The notes below the pieces were generated by a model. That model did not search any database. It was not told the DNA's origin and saw only the letters and a program-made list of their open reading frames with translations. The position numbers were made by a program, and so were the translations under genes. Source: Dipodascopsis uninucleata var. uninucleata (taxonomy: Eukaryota > Ascomycota > Lipomycetes > Lipomycetales > Lipomycetaceae). From it: a stretch of DNA of 64,000 nt. Of this stretch, positions 32,268-44,300 are shown piece by piece. The stretch is from the NCBI GenBank assembly GCA_030568195.1, contig JAJLTO010000021.1, positions 105,952-169,951 on the forward strand, given 5' to 3'. Numbering within the stretch: position 1 is the stretch's first letter; each line of letters starts with the position of its first letter.

Positions 32268-33035
32268 TTACCAAGGCAATGATGTGCCATCGTAGTTCAA
32301 AAAACTTCCAGTTTTCTCAACTGTCAAATCTCCCAAAGTTTTGATTATAGAAGCTGCACTCTCTTGAGGGCTAATAACGGGAATATCCTTTAGAGACTCT
32401 AGAGGAACACCAGCGTCAACCACCAAGTCAAAGAATTTCTTTTGCATTCCAGTCGATACAACTCCGGGATGGACTGCATAAATTTTGAATCCAGCAGATT
32501 TGTACTCCATTGCGGTCTCCGCAACAAAATTGTTCAATGCTGCTTTCGAGATACTGTATGGTAAATTGTAGACTGAGCCAACCTCTGTGATGAATGTATT
32601 TGATCCTGCTGACGAACTTATAGCCAAAAATGTCTTTGTTGAACTCCTTTCAAGTAAAGGAGAGAAAGCCTTGAAGAGAAGAACTGGACCAACTGTATTG
32701 ATCTTGAAATGATCAATGAGCAGATCAGCAGTTACATCACTTACCTTTCCAACCCACGTAGCAGTAGCAGCATTTGCAATTACCACATCGACGGAGTCAG
32801 TGACTTTGAGAACCTCCATGGCAGCTTCAGAAGCTGAAGTCTCAGAGGCCGCATCATATACGACTGTATGAACATTCTTATGCTCAGATACTAGCTTTTT
32901 GAGACCGGGAGATTTTGAAACATCGCGTGCGGAAGCGAAGATGACATTTTCGCTATTTTGGGCGAGAATTGTTGCAATATTGAGGCCAATGCCTTGAGAA
33001 GCACCAGCTACAAAGTAAGTCTTTGCGACGGACAT
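32268..33035 (-). CDS. Short-chain dehydrogenase/reductase (ketoreductase-like)
   Basis: 255 residues, intron-free, a classical SDR. The cofactor loop GASQGIG is at about residues 11-17, NAA at the end of beta 4 (VVIANAATATW), a Ser in FLAISSSAG and the YSISK catalytic pair near residue 160. The overall shape and the NTVGPVLLFKAF segment resemble fungal carbonyl/norsolorinic-acid-ketoreductase-like SDRs of unknown substrate. It stands alone, with more than 1 kb of non-coding DNA upstream, so context gives no pathway. Confidence 0.88.
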   Translation of the reverse strand: MSVAKTYFVAGASQGIGLNIATILAQNSENVIFASARDVSKSPGLKKLVSEHKNVHTVVYDAASETSASEAAMEVLKVTDSVDVVIANAATATWVGKVSDVTADLLIDHFKINTVGPVLLFKAFSPLLERSSTKTFLAISSSAGSNTFITEVGSVYNLPYSISKAALNNFVAETAMEYKSAGFKIYAVHPGVVSTGMQKKFFDLVVDAGVPLESLKDIPVISPQESAASIIKTLGDLTVEKTGSFLNYDGTSLPW

Positions 33036-34376
33036 GTTAATATATTCCCGTATTTTGTTAGCTCTTGTTGTTACAGAAAATGTTGTGGGGATATAACATC
33101 AAATGCAAAAAAAGTCGTATTTATAGTAACTATGGCATCTATTGTAGGATCGAGCAATACACATTATATGGACATACAGTTTCACTTTAACATACAGGTT
33201 TAGTAAGCCCTATCATTCAGTTGATTACAAATTCTCTTACGTGTACTCAAGATCTGCAGCATAATTTATAGATGACTAATAGTAATTTTAATCTGTACAA
33301 AATAGTCAGTCTGACGTGACAATTGGAAGATTATTGAATATCGACGATGTAATTGTTATTTGTGACATAAGCCAGCAGCTGGGTGGATTTGTCATGTGGA
33401 AAAACTTTAACCATGAACGCCATCGCGTAGAGTATGTATTACAAAGCACTAAATCACGAGTATTTGACATCAAGAACCATGAGTTTTCTACACGAATTTG
33501 AATAATCAGCTGGAGATATGGTAATAGTAGGTTTCTCAACTAATATAGATAATGCTGAAGGACGGGCAGAAGGTGACATTTTGGGTGGTACATTGGTATC
33601 AATAATCGTTTGAAGCATTTGACGAAGAAAATAGGCGTAAGCGATCTTTCTCTAACTCAGGCACACATAGAATGTACATAGCACTGTGTTTAGTAACATA
33701 CAGATCAATAGTATCTAACATTTGAGATATCCTGCTCAATCACAAAATTGCGTTACACTTGATTTTTTTTTCATATTGAGCCAATAGATCTCATCGCAAA
33801 TGCCATCGAGAATACTAGACCTAAAAGTAGTTTTGCAGCGTAGTGCTATAACAGAGTATCCACCTTTTGTTACTCGCATTATTTTACAAATACTTGCTTG
33901 AGAATGACAACCTCGCATAAGTTAATATGACTGATTTGAAGACAATTCGTGTAACCGGAAGGAGTGCTATAGAATATATCTATAGTAATGAGTAATATGG
34001 CCATCGGCGATTATTGCTCTTTCTGTACATCTCTTAAAGACGAGTCATCGAGTAAGAATTGCTGAAAAAAAAATTCTCAGAAGATCTAACAGTCTCGTTC
34101 ATAAAAATTATGGTATACATAGTTCTATATAGGTGGATTGTCGTTCAATTGAGCATATTGAAAGCTGGGTTAAATGCACAATTAGTAGTGTTTTTACGAA
34201 CTGTAGACCTACACCTGGGTTTATTTCTTCGAGTTTTTGTTGACCACTTGCTGATCCCAGCTAAACGTGTTGTGAAGTCTGTGAAAAAGTGTTTTTTCGA
34301 GTGCATACAACCACTCAGTATTTGAATAGAATCCTATTTACAGTTGTCGGAAAGTCTAGTGTCTGTGTAGTCAGAA
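33036..34376. other. Unassigned intergenic region
   Basis: 1.34 kb between divergent genes. Short frames (33306-33539, 33736-33918, 34059-34325) overlap antisense frames and show no domain. No RNA or repeat recognised. Confidence 0.4.
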
Positions 34377-34909
34377 ATGTCTGCTCCATTTGACTCGCTC
34401 CCTAAGCCACTCTGCACAGTCTCTTCTCTAGATCACATCGTTTTAACAGTGACATCGCTTACGGACGCTATCAGATTCTATACTGAGGTTCTTGGTATGA
34501 AACACCAATCATTCGTATCTACCAGTGATCCCACGCAGACAACCCGTCATGCACTAGTATTTGGCCAGCAAAAAATAAATTTGCATCAAGCAGGCAAGGA
34601 ATTTGAGCCCAAAGCTAAGACCGCATATCCCGGAACCGCCGACCTATGTTTCCTAACGCAAGAAAATGTCAGCGAGGTGTTGGAAAAGCTGAAAACAAAT
34701 GGAATTGAAGTATTAGAAGGCGTAGTCAGAAGGACTGGAGCGCGGAGCGCTCTGAGAAGCGTGTACGTGCGAGATCCGGATGGTAATTTAATTGAGTAAG
34801 TTTCTCGAAGTTATACGATTCAAGTCCCAATAATCATCGATTCTTATTAACCTGGATTTAAGAATGACGCTGACCACTTATATATAGGATTTCAAATCCA
34901 GTCGTATAG
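34377..34909 (+). CDS. VOC-family (glyoxalase/bleomycin-resistance fold) protein, GLOD5-like
   Basis: Two exons: 34377-34795 and 34888-34909, separated by a 92-nt intron with GTAAGT donor and TATATAG acceptor (CTGAC upstream). An unspliced reading stops at NLIE; splicing adds ISNPVV, matching the family ending NLIE-(V/I)SN. Interestingly the intron splits the codon of the last metal-ligand Glu. The product is 146 residues, a single VOC domain with His20 in LDHIVLTV, NLHQAGKEFEPKA, PGTADLCF and RDPDGNLIE. These are the hallmarks of the GLOD5 (glyoxalase-domain 5) group. Substrate unknown; likely a divalent-metal enzyme of the cytosol. Confidence 0.88.
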
Positions 34910-35163
34910 CTGACAGTGTACAGTTCTATGGAAGTCAGAAGAAATGCATAGATAGCTATTAATATTTGGGCCGTGATTTGGTTGATTTTCGTTGTTGAAC
35001 AGATATTATTGTAAAGGTAGTTAACTATTTTATTTAATTACAGATATCAGTAGAATGAGTTGAAACAAAGCAAATTAAATTCAGTGAATTAATATCAATA
35101 AAATTGCACATCAGCATTGCCTTGATGATCATACTAAAGAAAGAGTACATAAGACGCTATAGG

Positions 35164-36740
35164 TTAATCTACAGTTTCCTTTACATTCGTAGAAATCTCG
35201 AAGTCGAATACATTAGTCTCAGTCGTCTGGAATTTCCTGGCCGGAACTTTTTTCGCAAATAATGCGTCAAGTTTTGCATAACTCAAACCTCGAGGTTCAG
35301 GGAGTTGAAAGAAAATCCATACTATACACAAAAGGGTAGTACTGCCCCAGAAGAAGCCACTCCTTTGTCTCCAGTTCCAGGCAGTAGTGTTTAACATATA
35401 TGGTGTCAGGACCTGTCCTACAATCTGTCCCACTATGTACGTGCCTCTTGCAAGTGCAATGGTCTTTGACCGCAGTCTAGACGATGGTATCTCAGCTGCA
35501 ACCGAGTATACAATCGGCCCAATACCTATATCATACGTAAACATTAAGACTAACAGCAAGACGCCGCTTGCCCAGCTTATGCCAGAAGACGTTGGAACAC
35601 ATCCTAGAATTCCAATAACCATGCATACTACAAACATCATGGCGAATGAATTTAAGTAGAGTGTTCTACGACCATAGAACTGCATCAAGAACCAACAGCA
35701 TATTGTGCTAATGTAAAATCAAATGAAACAGACGGCGACAAGCCACCTTTCTCGAAGAAATAAGTGGAGTATCTAAGTAGTTGAGATCCACATAGACTTT
35801 GGCACGCGTATGCTATACACGAAATATGCGTGCGACGAAGGTCGACGTCCCTAAAGCAGTCGAGATAGGTGCCTCCCTGTGTTATCTCTCTTTCCAAAAG
35901 TACTGCGTGCTCAATCATAGCTACTGTCTTATGAACATCGATACTCCCTTTCGTAATTAGTCTCTCTAGAGAATGGACAGCTTCGCTATTCCTTCCACAT
36001 CTCACAAGCCACCACGGGGATTCTGGAGCGACAAAGGAAACATGCACAATGGGAATTGGCCACATCCACTGAAGCGCAAATGGAATTCTGAAACCCCACT
36101 TGTCTGTTCTATACAGTAAACCGCGGATAACAGCTGCAGACAAAAAATTGCCTATCTTCCAACAAATATTGACATATGTTGTCAAATACGATCGAAGAAC
36201 TACAGGGCATACTTCTGCCGCATACGCTGTAGTAATTGTCTGGAATACCCCCCAAGCTACTCCTAGCAAAACTTGTCCGGTGAGCAACGTAGGAAGATTT
36301 TGTGCAAAGAACGGAATAAATATGAAACCTGTCATGAACAAGGGTCCAATGTGCATTGTGTGACGATATCCAAGTTTATCGGTCAGATAACCTGTTATCA
36401 ATAGCCCCACAATTTGACCAGATGACGATCCAGCACTATAACCAGACTGCCATCTAGCGGGAAGCTCTTTTACGCCACTAGCAGAGATGATTCCAAAGGT
36501 GTCCAAAAATGACGGATATGTATAAAAGGAAAACATCATGACTTGATCAAATCCCTCCATAATTACGGCCGAGAGAGTACACAGGACCAGGCCATAGCTT
36601 TAGGGTAGGCTCTTATACCTTGCATCAGAGTCATTTTATGCTCGGATTCTGTAGCGAACTTGGCATCCTCGATGAGTTTCTGTATTTTCAAGGCTCCATC
36701 TTTCTCGAGGTATTCCACATCAGTTTTTTCTGGAACTGAT
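35164..36740 (-). pseudogene. Broken alpha-glucoside (maltose-type) MFS transporter
   Basis: Three reading segments of one transporter are out of frame with each other. The N-terminal piece (about 36740-36580) reads HKMTLMQGIRAYPKAMAW, then a GA-repeat at 36571-36576 (one extra 2-nt unit relative to the expected frame) leads to a stop. The middle piece (36560-35685) starts MEGFDQVMM and carries AAEVCPVVLRSYLTTYVN and APESPWWLVR. At 35685-35692 the frame shifts again, between AQYAVG and FLMQFYGRRTLYL, where several residues expected in this family are missing. The C-terminal piece ends at 35164. No in-frame ATG exists at the expected N-terminus because a stop lies just upstream (near 36742). 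The motifs are those of MAL/AGT-type permeases. Two independent lesions plus start loss argue for decay rather than one sequencing error. Confidence 0.8.
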
Positions 36741-37885
36741 TATACCATCGCTATATTCAATGATTTTTATGAGAACTTATACTATAGACTGCTTTCTGGT
36801 AATTTCATCAAAGGGCCAGAAATTTATCATAATTTGCTCTAGAAATATCACAGCATTTCCCGATATATTATATTACGGTAGCGATTTATTGGTTTGTATA
36901 GGTGAATTATCGGCGTAATACTTCCCCGCAAGATCTCACAGCCTTGAAGACTCTGGTTAAAAGAAACTTCTCTCATAGAACTCCATACACAAAGCAACTT
37001 AGCCATTTGTTAATCGCCCAGATCTCGTTCGAGGTCTCGACACAAAGACGAGTAGACTTAACAATGGAATATTTGCTTCAGCATAATTATAATTAGCAGG
37101 AAAATCATAGTATTATTAGTTACCACACGGCGGGATCGTGGAGGTTATCCGTCCGCATTATGATTCATTATCTCGCAGCATCCTTGGTCCGAATTTATGA
37201 AATTAGATTGATTATCGTTTAGACAGAGCATTAAAGTGAGATGTAGTAGTCTGCAATACTAATGGCGACCCCACAAAATAGCTGAGGCATCTGTCACATT
37301 TATACATGACAAGCTTTTCATAGTAACTCAAATTAGAAACTTAAAAAGTTGCTTGAAGTAGCGACGGAAAACCAAACAAGCTACCATCAGGCTTTCGTCG
37401 GAATTCGAAGTAATGACAATCATTTGTTATATAACGCTACAACTGCTTTGATTATTCGGGAATAATGTTAAGAGCTCGTTGAGGAGATTGAAGCTATTGT
37501 TGAAATAGCGCACATGAGATAGATCTACATACGTTACTGCAACTATGGTCTGCAAGCACGTGGATTCTCGCATTATAACTATTTGTAAAATAGGAACATC
37601 TCGTTCCTCCCTTTTCATGAAGTTCAACATTTGCTTGAATATTGATTGGGCACTGAATTTTTAATATCAAGCTTGAGATTAAAAATGTGATCCCGTTGAC
37701 ACTATAATATATAGTATATATTCGAAATCTGACTTTGTGGAGTCAGCGGCTCTCTATGGGCGGGCAATATAGATATAAAGACTACATATTCCTCCTTGAA
37801 TACACTTAGGCTCTGAGCATCCTGTTTATACTGAAAAGTGTAATTGAGATCAGATCCCGTGAAGGAGCTGTGACGACTGGCAAAC
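36741..37885. other. Unassigned intergenic region
   Basis: Just over 1 kb. Frames at 36902-37096, 37427-37630 and 37702-37887 are short and featureless. No repeat or RNA recognised. Confidence 0.4.
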
Positions 37886-38290
37886 ATGGTAGCGGTTACA
37901 GAGAGAGGTGTTACATTTGAAGCTGGCGAAGTTCAAAAGTCAGTGGGCATGCTCTATCAGACCATTCAACGTGCAACCCAGGGTCTTGTTGATCCTGGAT
38001 CTATAATTAGTAAAGAAGAATATCTCAAGAGGCTTTGTAATCACTATAGATCAATGTTCCCGCTTTCCAGTGTGGTCGTCTGTGCTGTGGAACATAGAAT
38101 CAGCGGAGAGTATTACCATATACGACACGAGCAAAGATCAACGGTGTTCGGACATACTCGTAGAACTGATGTGTATATAATTGGCCGCCAACTGGGAACA
38201 GTCTTCACAATATTGGGAGATGGTGGATATAAGAACTGGCGCTACAGCGGCTGGTTCGAGAGAAATGGCACTACGCTGAAATTCTTATGA
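37886..38290 (+). CDS. Small orphan protein (134 aa)
   Basis: An intact ATG-initiated frame with a balanced amino-acid composition and no overlap with another gene. The C-terminal part ends GDGGYKNWRYSGWFERNG, a Gly/Trp/aromatic pattern suggesting a small beta-structured domain. There is no signal peptide or transmembrane helix, so it is probably cytosolic. No family recognised and no close neighbour; the start at 37886 (MVAVTERGV) is the only upstream Met. Coding status is likely but not certain. Confidence 0.5.
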   Translation: MVAVTERGVTFEAGEVQKSVGMLYQTIQRATQGLVDPGSIISKEEYLKRLCNHYRSMFPLSSVVVCAVEHRISGEYYHIRHEQRSTVFGHTRRTDVYIIGRQLGTVFTILGDGGYKNWRYSGWFERNGTTLKFL

Positions 38291-38863
38291 AGGTGAGAGA
38301 GCAGTCTATAATATATATCTGATCTGATATAGCTATAGAAATAAAATGAAGGTGTAATATAAGAGTAGTAGAACTGATCATTAAATTGACGTGATTTCAT
38401 AGAATTATGTCTAACAGAGATCCTCGTGATTCAAGATCAGGATCCAAATTGGTTGTCGTGATACCACATAAATTTGAATATCTCAGCTAAAAAAGCCAGT
38501 ATTCATTCTTTTAGCATGTTTTGATTTACAGAAGTAATTATTTTAACTTCTATTTAGCACTCCTGCAATCGATAGGATCGATGCATTTGGAAGTGCTCGT
38601 TGGTATTAACGATTTATCAATACAAAAAAATCACTGGTAGATTAGATATCTACAAAAATCTCACTTTTCATTTTGGGTAAACAAAGCAATCTTAAATTCT
38701 GTCAAGCATGATTTACTATAACCGAAAAGTACATGAACTAAAACACACAAAAGAAATTTTAAGATTATGGCGAACAAAACAGGTAGATCACATCATATAC
38801 AAGCTAACGTTAATGTATTAAATTTTCATATATTTGATGGATTGCAAAATGGCTTTCTAGGGC
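38291..38863. other. Convergent intergenic region
   Basis: 3' flanks of the orphan gene and the OPT transporter; very AT-rich, no gene seen. Confidence 0.4.
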
Positions 38864-41398
38864 TCATGGATAAGTTCCCGGATCCAATCCAAAATATCCC
38901 TTCTCAGGAAGCTCTAGAAGTGTCTGCTGACCATTTCCTCCATCAACACCAGCTGAAATAACAGTATTTCCCCACCAAGACACAGTCTTCGACTCATACT
39001 GAACTGAAAAGAAAATAATAATAGCAGAGAAAGCTACACCAGCAGTCAATGCAGCAGATAGGACATAGTTATATTTTTCCCACCATGCCAAGTATCTTCG
39101 TCGAATGTAATACATAAAGAAGGATGAAGCATAAAGGCCAGGTGTATAATATGCTAAGTTATAAGGAGCCCAAGACATAAATCCTGCCATAACCAAAAGA
39201 GGCTCTATCTTTCTTGTCCGAGGGACCTTAAGCCATAAAAGGTAAAAAAGTGGTCCCATAATAGCACCTGCAAGGAAGCACCAAGCAAATACTGTGTAGA
39301 TACCTTGAAATGTTCTCATAGGACCGATGACACCCCACATTACTGATGCAGAATAGATAGTCTTAAGACCAGGACAAGTGAACCTATCAGGTTGATCCGC
39401 TGCGCACAAATCATGAATATTATACATTTGCCACTGAACAACTGCAATTGATACAAGGCACTGAAAAGTTGTTGTTACAAGCTGGCCACGGAACATTGCA
39501 CGAGGAGGTATTTTCGCGTAATGTGACATTTTCTGGTCACTAGCAAAAGTTTCAGCCTGGTCGTCTGCTTCATAACCATAGCATTTGAGAATCAGATTAG
39601 CGGTTCCGTTACCAGGAAACATAAAACCGGCTATCATCTCAGCTAGTACAGATATACTAAGAGAATAACCAGTCGAGGCTCTGATGATAGTAAATGGTAT
39701 TAAAAAGACAACGCTAGCAAGAATTGTAACGACTATACCATATACTGGTGTTTCTGTGTTTGACTTATAAGTTTCAACTGCAATGATACCAAATACAAAC
39801 GAGAGTAACATAAGTATAAGATACCACCAGTCAGGAACCTCTTTATAAGATCTCATCATTACTGAATGGGCATCATGGTAGTGGTCATAAACTTGTCCTG
39901 TGCTCTTTCGTCTCAATGCCTGAACGAAACCGACAAAACTGTCATATATTGGTCTCCATTCCTTCAAAAGAATATAGATAATTGAGAAAGGATACATAAT
40001 GAAATATGTACCATACGTCACCATAAATCCCGCTGAATAATATGGAGGTGAATATGCTTGATATTTCTCCTCGTCCAAAACATGGTTAGTTAGAACCCTC
40101 GTAACATTATAAGACTTGTTAAAGTGATCTCGGAGATCATTTGTGTTGATTGGTAGATATGCACACCATTTATAATTTGTCCAATATAATGCTATCACTA
40201 CAAAACCACCCAAGGCCATGCCGATATATCGCTGTAAATAAGAATAAAAAGGAATCGTCATACAGTAACTGTAGTTAATAATATTCCAGTCAAAAGAAGT
40301 AACAGGATTAAATCCCAAACCAAGAGAAGAACCTGTTACAACTGCCAACGTGAAGTTTTTAGGAGATATCCATGTCATCCAGTTAAATGTACTGAGCGCC
40401 TGAAATAGATAGTCCGGAAGCCAAAAATATGCAAAACTAGCGCAGAAAGTAATAAGAAAGAATGAGTATCGATTAATAGTCCACCCATTGATATTTGTTT
40501 TCTTCTCTTTCGCCAGTAATGCTCTGTTCAATGCAAGAGTCGGTAGAACAGTAGGCCAAATAGCTTTGACTGGATAGACGACCCATCTTCTCAGCATTCC
40601 AGCAAATCCAAATCCAAAAAACTGACTAGAAAAGTTCATTAAAAACTCATATCCGAGCGCAACGTCTGTGTTATAATACATAGACAGCTTCTGAGTCATA
40701 ATATTATCCTTTGTAACGTATGTACCTCCGTTAGCAACGTTCACCATCAGTGTCGCCAACATTTGCTCCTTAAGTGTCCACGGACCGGGATTAAGTGAAA
40801 CTTCTTTACCAAACAGCTTGAATCTCCATCCAGGCACTATCAGTTCCCATGCCTTTCCGCATGGATATAGAAAAAGTTGAATAACAGCAGAAGTGATGGT
40901 TATAGAAGGCTTCCTGAATGCAAAAAACTGACTGACACCAGTTCCAATAATTGTCCAAATGATAGCTAGCACATACACCCGTATACTCTCACAAGTCATC
41001 TTAGGATCATCAAAGGGATCCGTAACAGAACGTACTTCTGGATAGGGAGAATAGAAAGCAATCAAGGCTGCCTCTGCCCTTAGATCAAACTCGTATTCAT
41101 CCCGAGGCTTTTTATAAGACTCAGGACCGCTGACGAGAAGCTTGATTTTGTCCATAGTCTCCGAAGAGAAATTTATATCCGACTCATGCTCTATAATAGC
41201 ATCCTTAAGAATCTTCATTGCGTCCTCGGAAGACATCGCATTGATTTTATCAAGCACGAGCTCAACGTCCGTGGTAGTTTGTAATACCTCGGTCTCATCA
41301 TTTTTTTCGTTCAAAGAACCAGACTTGTTCAATATTTCGTTACTATAGACATAAGTCTGATCCTTTTTGCTAGGGAGGCTAACATCAATGTCATCCAT
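38864..41398 (-). CDS. OPT-family oligopeptide transporter
   Basis: The 844-residue protein imports small peptides (or glutathione-like compounds) across the plasma membrane with protons. After a ~110-residue cytosolic N-terminus comes the family signature SPYPEVRSVTDPFDDP and then NPGPWTLKEQMLATLMVNVA, both diagnostic of the PT clade of OPT proteins. Many transmembrane helices follow (GYSLSISVLAEMIAGFMFPGN, GALxGPL-type segments, GVIGPMRTFQG). The length is as expected and the frame is uninterrupted. It is the last clear gene before a 4.3-kb gene-poor stretch. Substrate specificity cannot be read. Confidence 0.95.
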   Translation of the reverse strand: MDDIDVSLPSKKDQTYVYSNEILNKSGSLNEKNDETEVLQTTTDVELVLDKINAMSSEDAMKILKDAIIEHESDINFSSETMDKIKLLVSGPESYKKPRDEYEFDLRAEAALIAFYSPYPEVRSVTDPFDDPKMTCESIRVYVLAIIWTIIGTGVSQFFAFRKPSITITSAVIQLFLYPCGKAWELIVPGWRFKLFGKEVSLNPGPWTLKEQMLATLMVNVANGGTYVTKDNIMTQKLSMYYNTDVALGYEFLMNFSSQFFGFGFAGMLRRWVVYPVKAIWPTVLPTLALNRALLAKEKKTNINGWTINRYSFFLITFCASFAYFWLPDYLFQALSTFNWMTWISPKNFTLAVVTGSSLGLGFNPVTSFDWNIINYSYCMTIPFYSYLQRYIGMALGGFVVIALYWTNYKWCAYLPINTNDLRDHFNKSYNVTRVLTNHVLDEEKYQAYSPPYYSAGFMVTYGTYFIMYPFSIIYILLKEWRPIYDSFVGFVQALRRKSTGQVYDHYHDAHSVMMRSYKEVPDWWYLILMLLSFVFGIIAVETYKSNTETPVYGIVVTILASVVFLIPFTIIRASTGYSLSISVLAEMIAGFMFPGNGTANLILKCYGYEADDQAETFASDQKMSHYAKIPPRAMFRGQLVTTTFQCLVSIAVVQWQMYNIHDLCAADQPDRFTCPGLKTIYSASVMWGVIGPMRTFQGIYTVFAWCFLAGAIMGPLFYLLWLKVPRTRKIEPLLVMAGFMSWAPYNLAYYTPGLYASSFFMYYIRRRYLAWWEKYNYVLSAALTAGVAFSAIIIFFSVQYESKTVSWWGNTVISAGVDGGNGQQTLLELPEKGYFGLDPGTYP

Positions 41399-44300
41399 GA
41401 CTCCAGTATAGAAGCTCCGAAGCTAATGATATGTAGAAGAGCACAATACTGGAAATATTTTATCAAGTTTATATATTTCGGCAAACTACAGTGTCTTTCA
41501 ATAGTTCAATATTTCGGTCCTCGAGCGTCATTTAAGTATTCGCCAAGATTGTGGGTACTTAGTATTCTTATCTACTCTGACTACAGATATGCAACAATAA
41601 CATCCATGATGTGGGCGTTTATCAAGCAGATAACTCATAAGCGCAGCTTATTTGTAGATCTCAAGATGTATCTTAATGCTTTTTCTATGCTTCGTCTAGA
41701 CCTTGACACTACACCATAACTTGCATAAACCTTGCTGTTCGATTCGCCAGAACACGAGCTGTCAAGTGTAATTAATATGCTCAACTAATAAGAATAGATA
41801 GTGTGAACCCAAGTAGTATGACAAGAGGTGTGATGGTTTATGACATCCGCAGTCCACAGCGGGTGATAGCATGAGAGAACATTTTATGAAACTGCAAGGG
41901 AAAACTTTAAAGAGTATTAACTTGAGCAAAGACGCACTTGGGCGCTTATTTTGAGTTAACAAAGCACTCTCAATGAGGCGTAGGTTTAGTTCGGCGAAAA
42001 ATTGTTTTTTTCTGCAATCATCTAATAAAAAATAAAATGATGTATACTGCGTAGAATAAGGGTAGGAAGGATTCTAGCAAAAGAAAGAAAGTACTTTTTA
42101 AACGATATTAGAGCATCTAGAACTAGAGGCTTCATCATAACCTAAATCTGAAAGAGAGAATCTCTCCTCTGATAACAGAACATGCATGTCTGATAGGAGA
42201 TCTGAACGTATCTCAGTAAGCTATTAGCAAGGTTAACAAGAGGGGAGAGCATCTAAGTAATGGGCGCTCTTGAAGATGTTGTACTATCCTTTGACTAGCG
42301 AATAATGAATATAGAGAGAGCTAAGTTCATTGGAGACTCTTCAAACTGTCCGTTTGACTGCTAATACTCCATACAAAGGTCTCGAGAATTAGATATAGTA
42401 ATTGCGACTCTTGAGCATAGATAACATTTAAAAATATATGAGACTATCTTTTCTGACAGGAGAACACTTAACTGCGTGTGTCCTACGGACGTAGACATTT
42501 TCCGCGGTGATAGCAATACAGTCACACTTGAGAGTCGATGTCTTCCCGAAACTGCCGACGGTGCATTTTCAGAACACTCTTAGCAGTATGGGTTTCCAGA
42601 AGTGTAATCGTTTGACGCAATTAAATTCTGATTTTTTTCATTGTTGCGGTATATTCGGAGATGCAGCATTAGCCATATCTAGTTCGTTAGCTGATATCTC
42701 GAAGAACTGAGACAGTGGCAACACTAGAGACGGACGTTATATTGCTTGTAGACGCCAGCCATGGTGAGCTATGCAATACAGAGATATGCGTTAATTTCAT
42801 TGTTGAAACACTACTCGATTGGAGAGGAGAAGTCTCCGATACCATTTACTCTAAAACCTGAGCAATTGAATGCCGATATTTCTAGACCTACCATACTTAC
42901 GATACTTACTATATAGGTTAGGGTTGTATATGCTTATGTGATGTATAATGTAAACTACACGGTGAATTCACCATAAAAAACTTTTAATTACTAACATTAA
43001 TATTCACTAAAAGTTTTATAAAACAAATATAAATCCAGAGCGCTATAAGGCTTGCTAGGTTTAATATTAAGGACTTTTGATCTAGTAGTCGCTAACAGAA
43101 ATCGAGCCTAAATTTAATTGGCAAATTTTTATTTTTCGTAATTCATATCTCTGGAAATAGAATCCTGAGTATAGATTCGTATTTCATAGACTAGAGCGGA
43201 AGCTAGCCATACACTTTTATTTTATGAAAGCAGCGGGTTGATATAGCCAGAGCTTAGCCTACAAATGAAGTTAGCTACAAGACGGGTTGATACATGCCAC
43301 ATGCTATAGCGGAAGGGAACAGCGTAGCGGATAGCGGCGTATTCCGAATGCTAGACTTTTACTATTAAGGCATAAAATCTACGACTTGTTGAGCACTTGT
43401 CAGTTAAAGTGCCTGCTGCATGTCAGTTTCTGATAAGGTTCCCCTCTCGTGCTTTACTTTATTATTAGCTCATGTTATAGACCAGTTTCATGATCAAGCT
43501 CAATGAAATCGGCATTCCTGTTATCAATATGAAAGATAATAAGATCAATGCATTGGCCAAAATTGTCATACTATTAACAAAGCAACGGTTAAGAGCAGCT
43601 AAGTTATTTGCCAAGGAGAACGGACCAAGTGATAACAGAGTTCTACATTACTGAATATGTGTTTACTCCGTTAGTAACATATACACTAATACGATAAGGT
43701 CCTAAGTCAGAAAACCCAAAAAAAATAAGCACTTGGAAGCTACGGACCTTTCTCTTAAATTGCTTCTTATTCAGTAGCTGAGCCAATGAATTTACCTTGT
43801 AGTGAATCAATATCTTATGGTCTCATTCAAGGTCTCATTATGTCTATGATAAGCACCACCATAGCAATTAGCAGGATCTAGATTACTCCGCATTGCGTTG
43901 AGAAAGAAAGTCATTCATTCTTTGATGGCAGTATCTACTGCATCTCCACAGCTGATAGCAAATTGAGCAAGCATAGCCTTAAATATGGTGCTTGACATAA
44001 CTCACTAGATCTATCTAAGTTCGTGATAAAGCCGTACCACTCCAAGTGATTTAATGCTTGCAGCGGTCTTATCATAATATGAATAGGTAGAGCTAATTAC
44101 GTTGACTGATAAGTACCAAATATAAAAACCACTGAAAGAAACATTTCTAATAAGTTAATGTAGATTGAATTTAGCATCTAATTGCTTTATTGTTATGAAA
44201 CTATCTCTTGGGTATACAAGAAATATCTGTAAATCAATATGGCTAAAAAGGTTTTTCACTCCGCGGTATTTTCGGTAGATCCCTAGAAGTGCAGTGTCGT

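Noticed and set aside
35685-35692. An intron joining the two halves of the alpha-glucoside transporter
   Set aside because: The two frames overlap by four bases and no GT...AG pair could remove the break; the missing residues point to a deletion.
43190-43345. Possible repeat element with two GGGTTGATA words near 43248 and 43286
   Set aside because: The similarity does not extend beyond about nine bases, and no terminal repeats or target duplication are visible.
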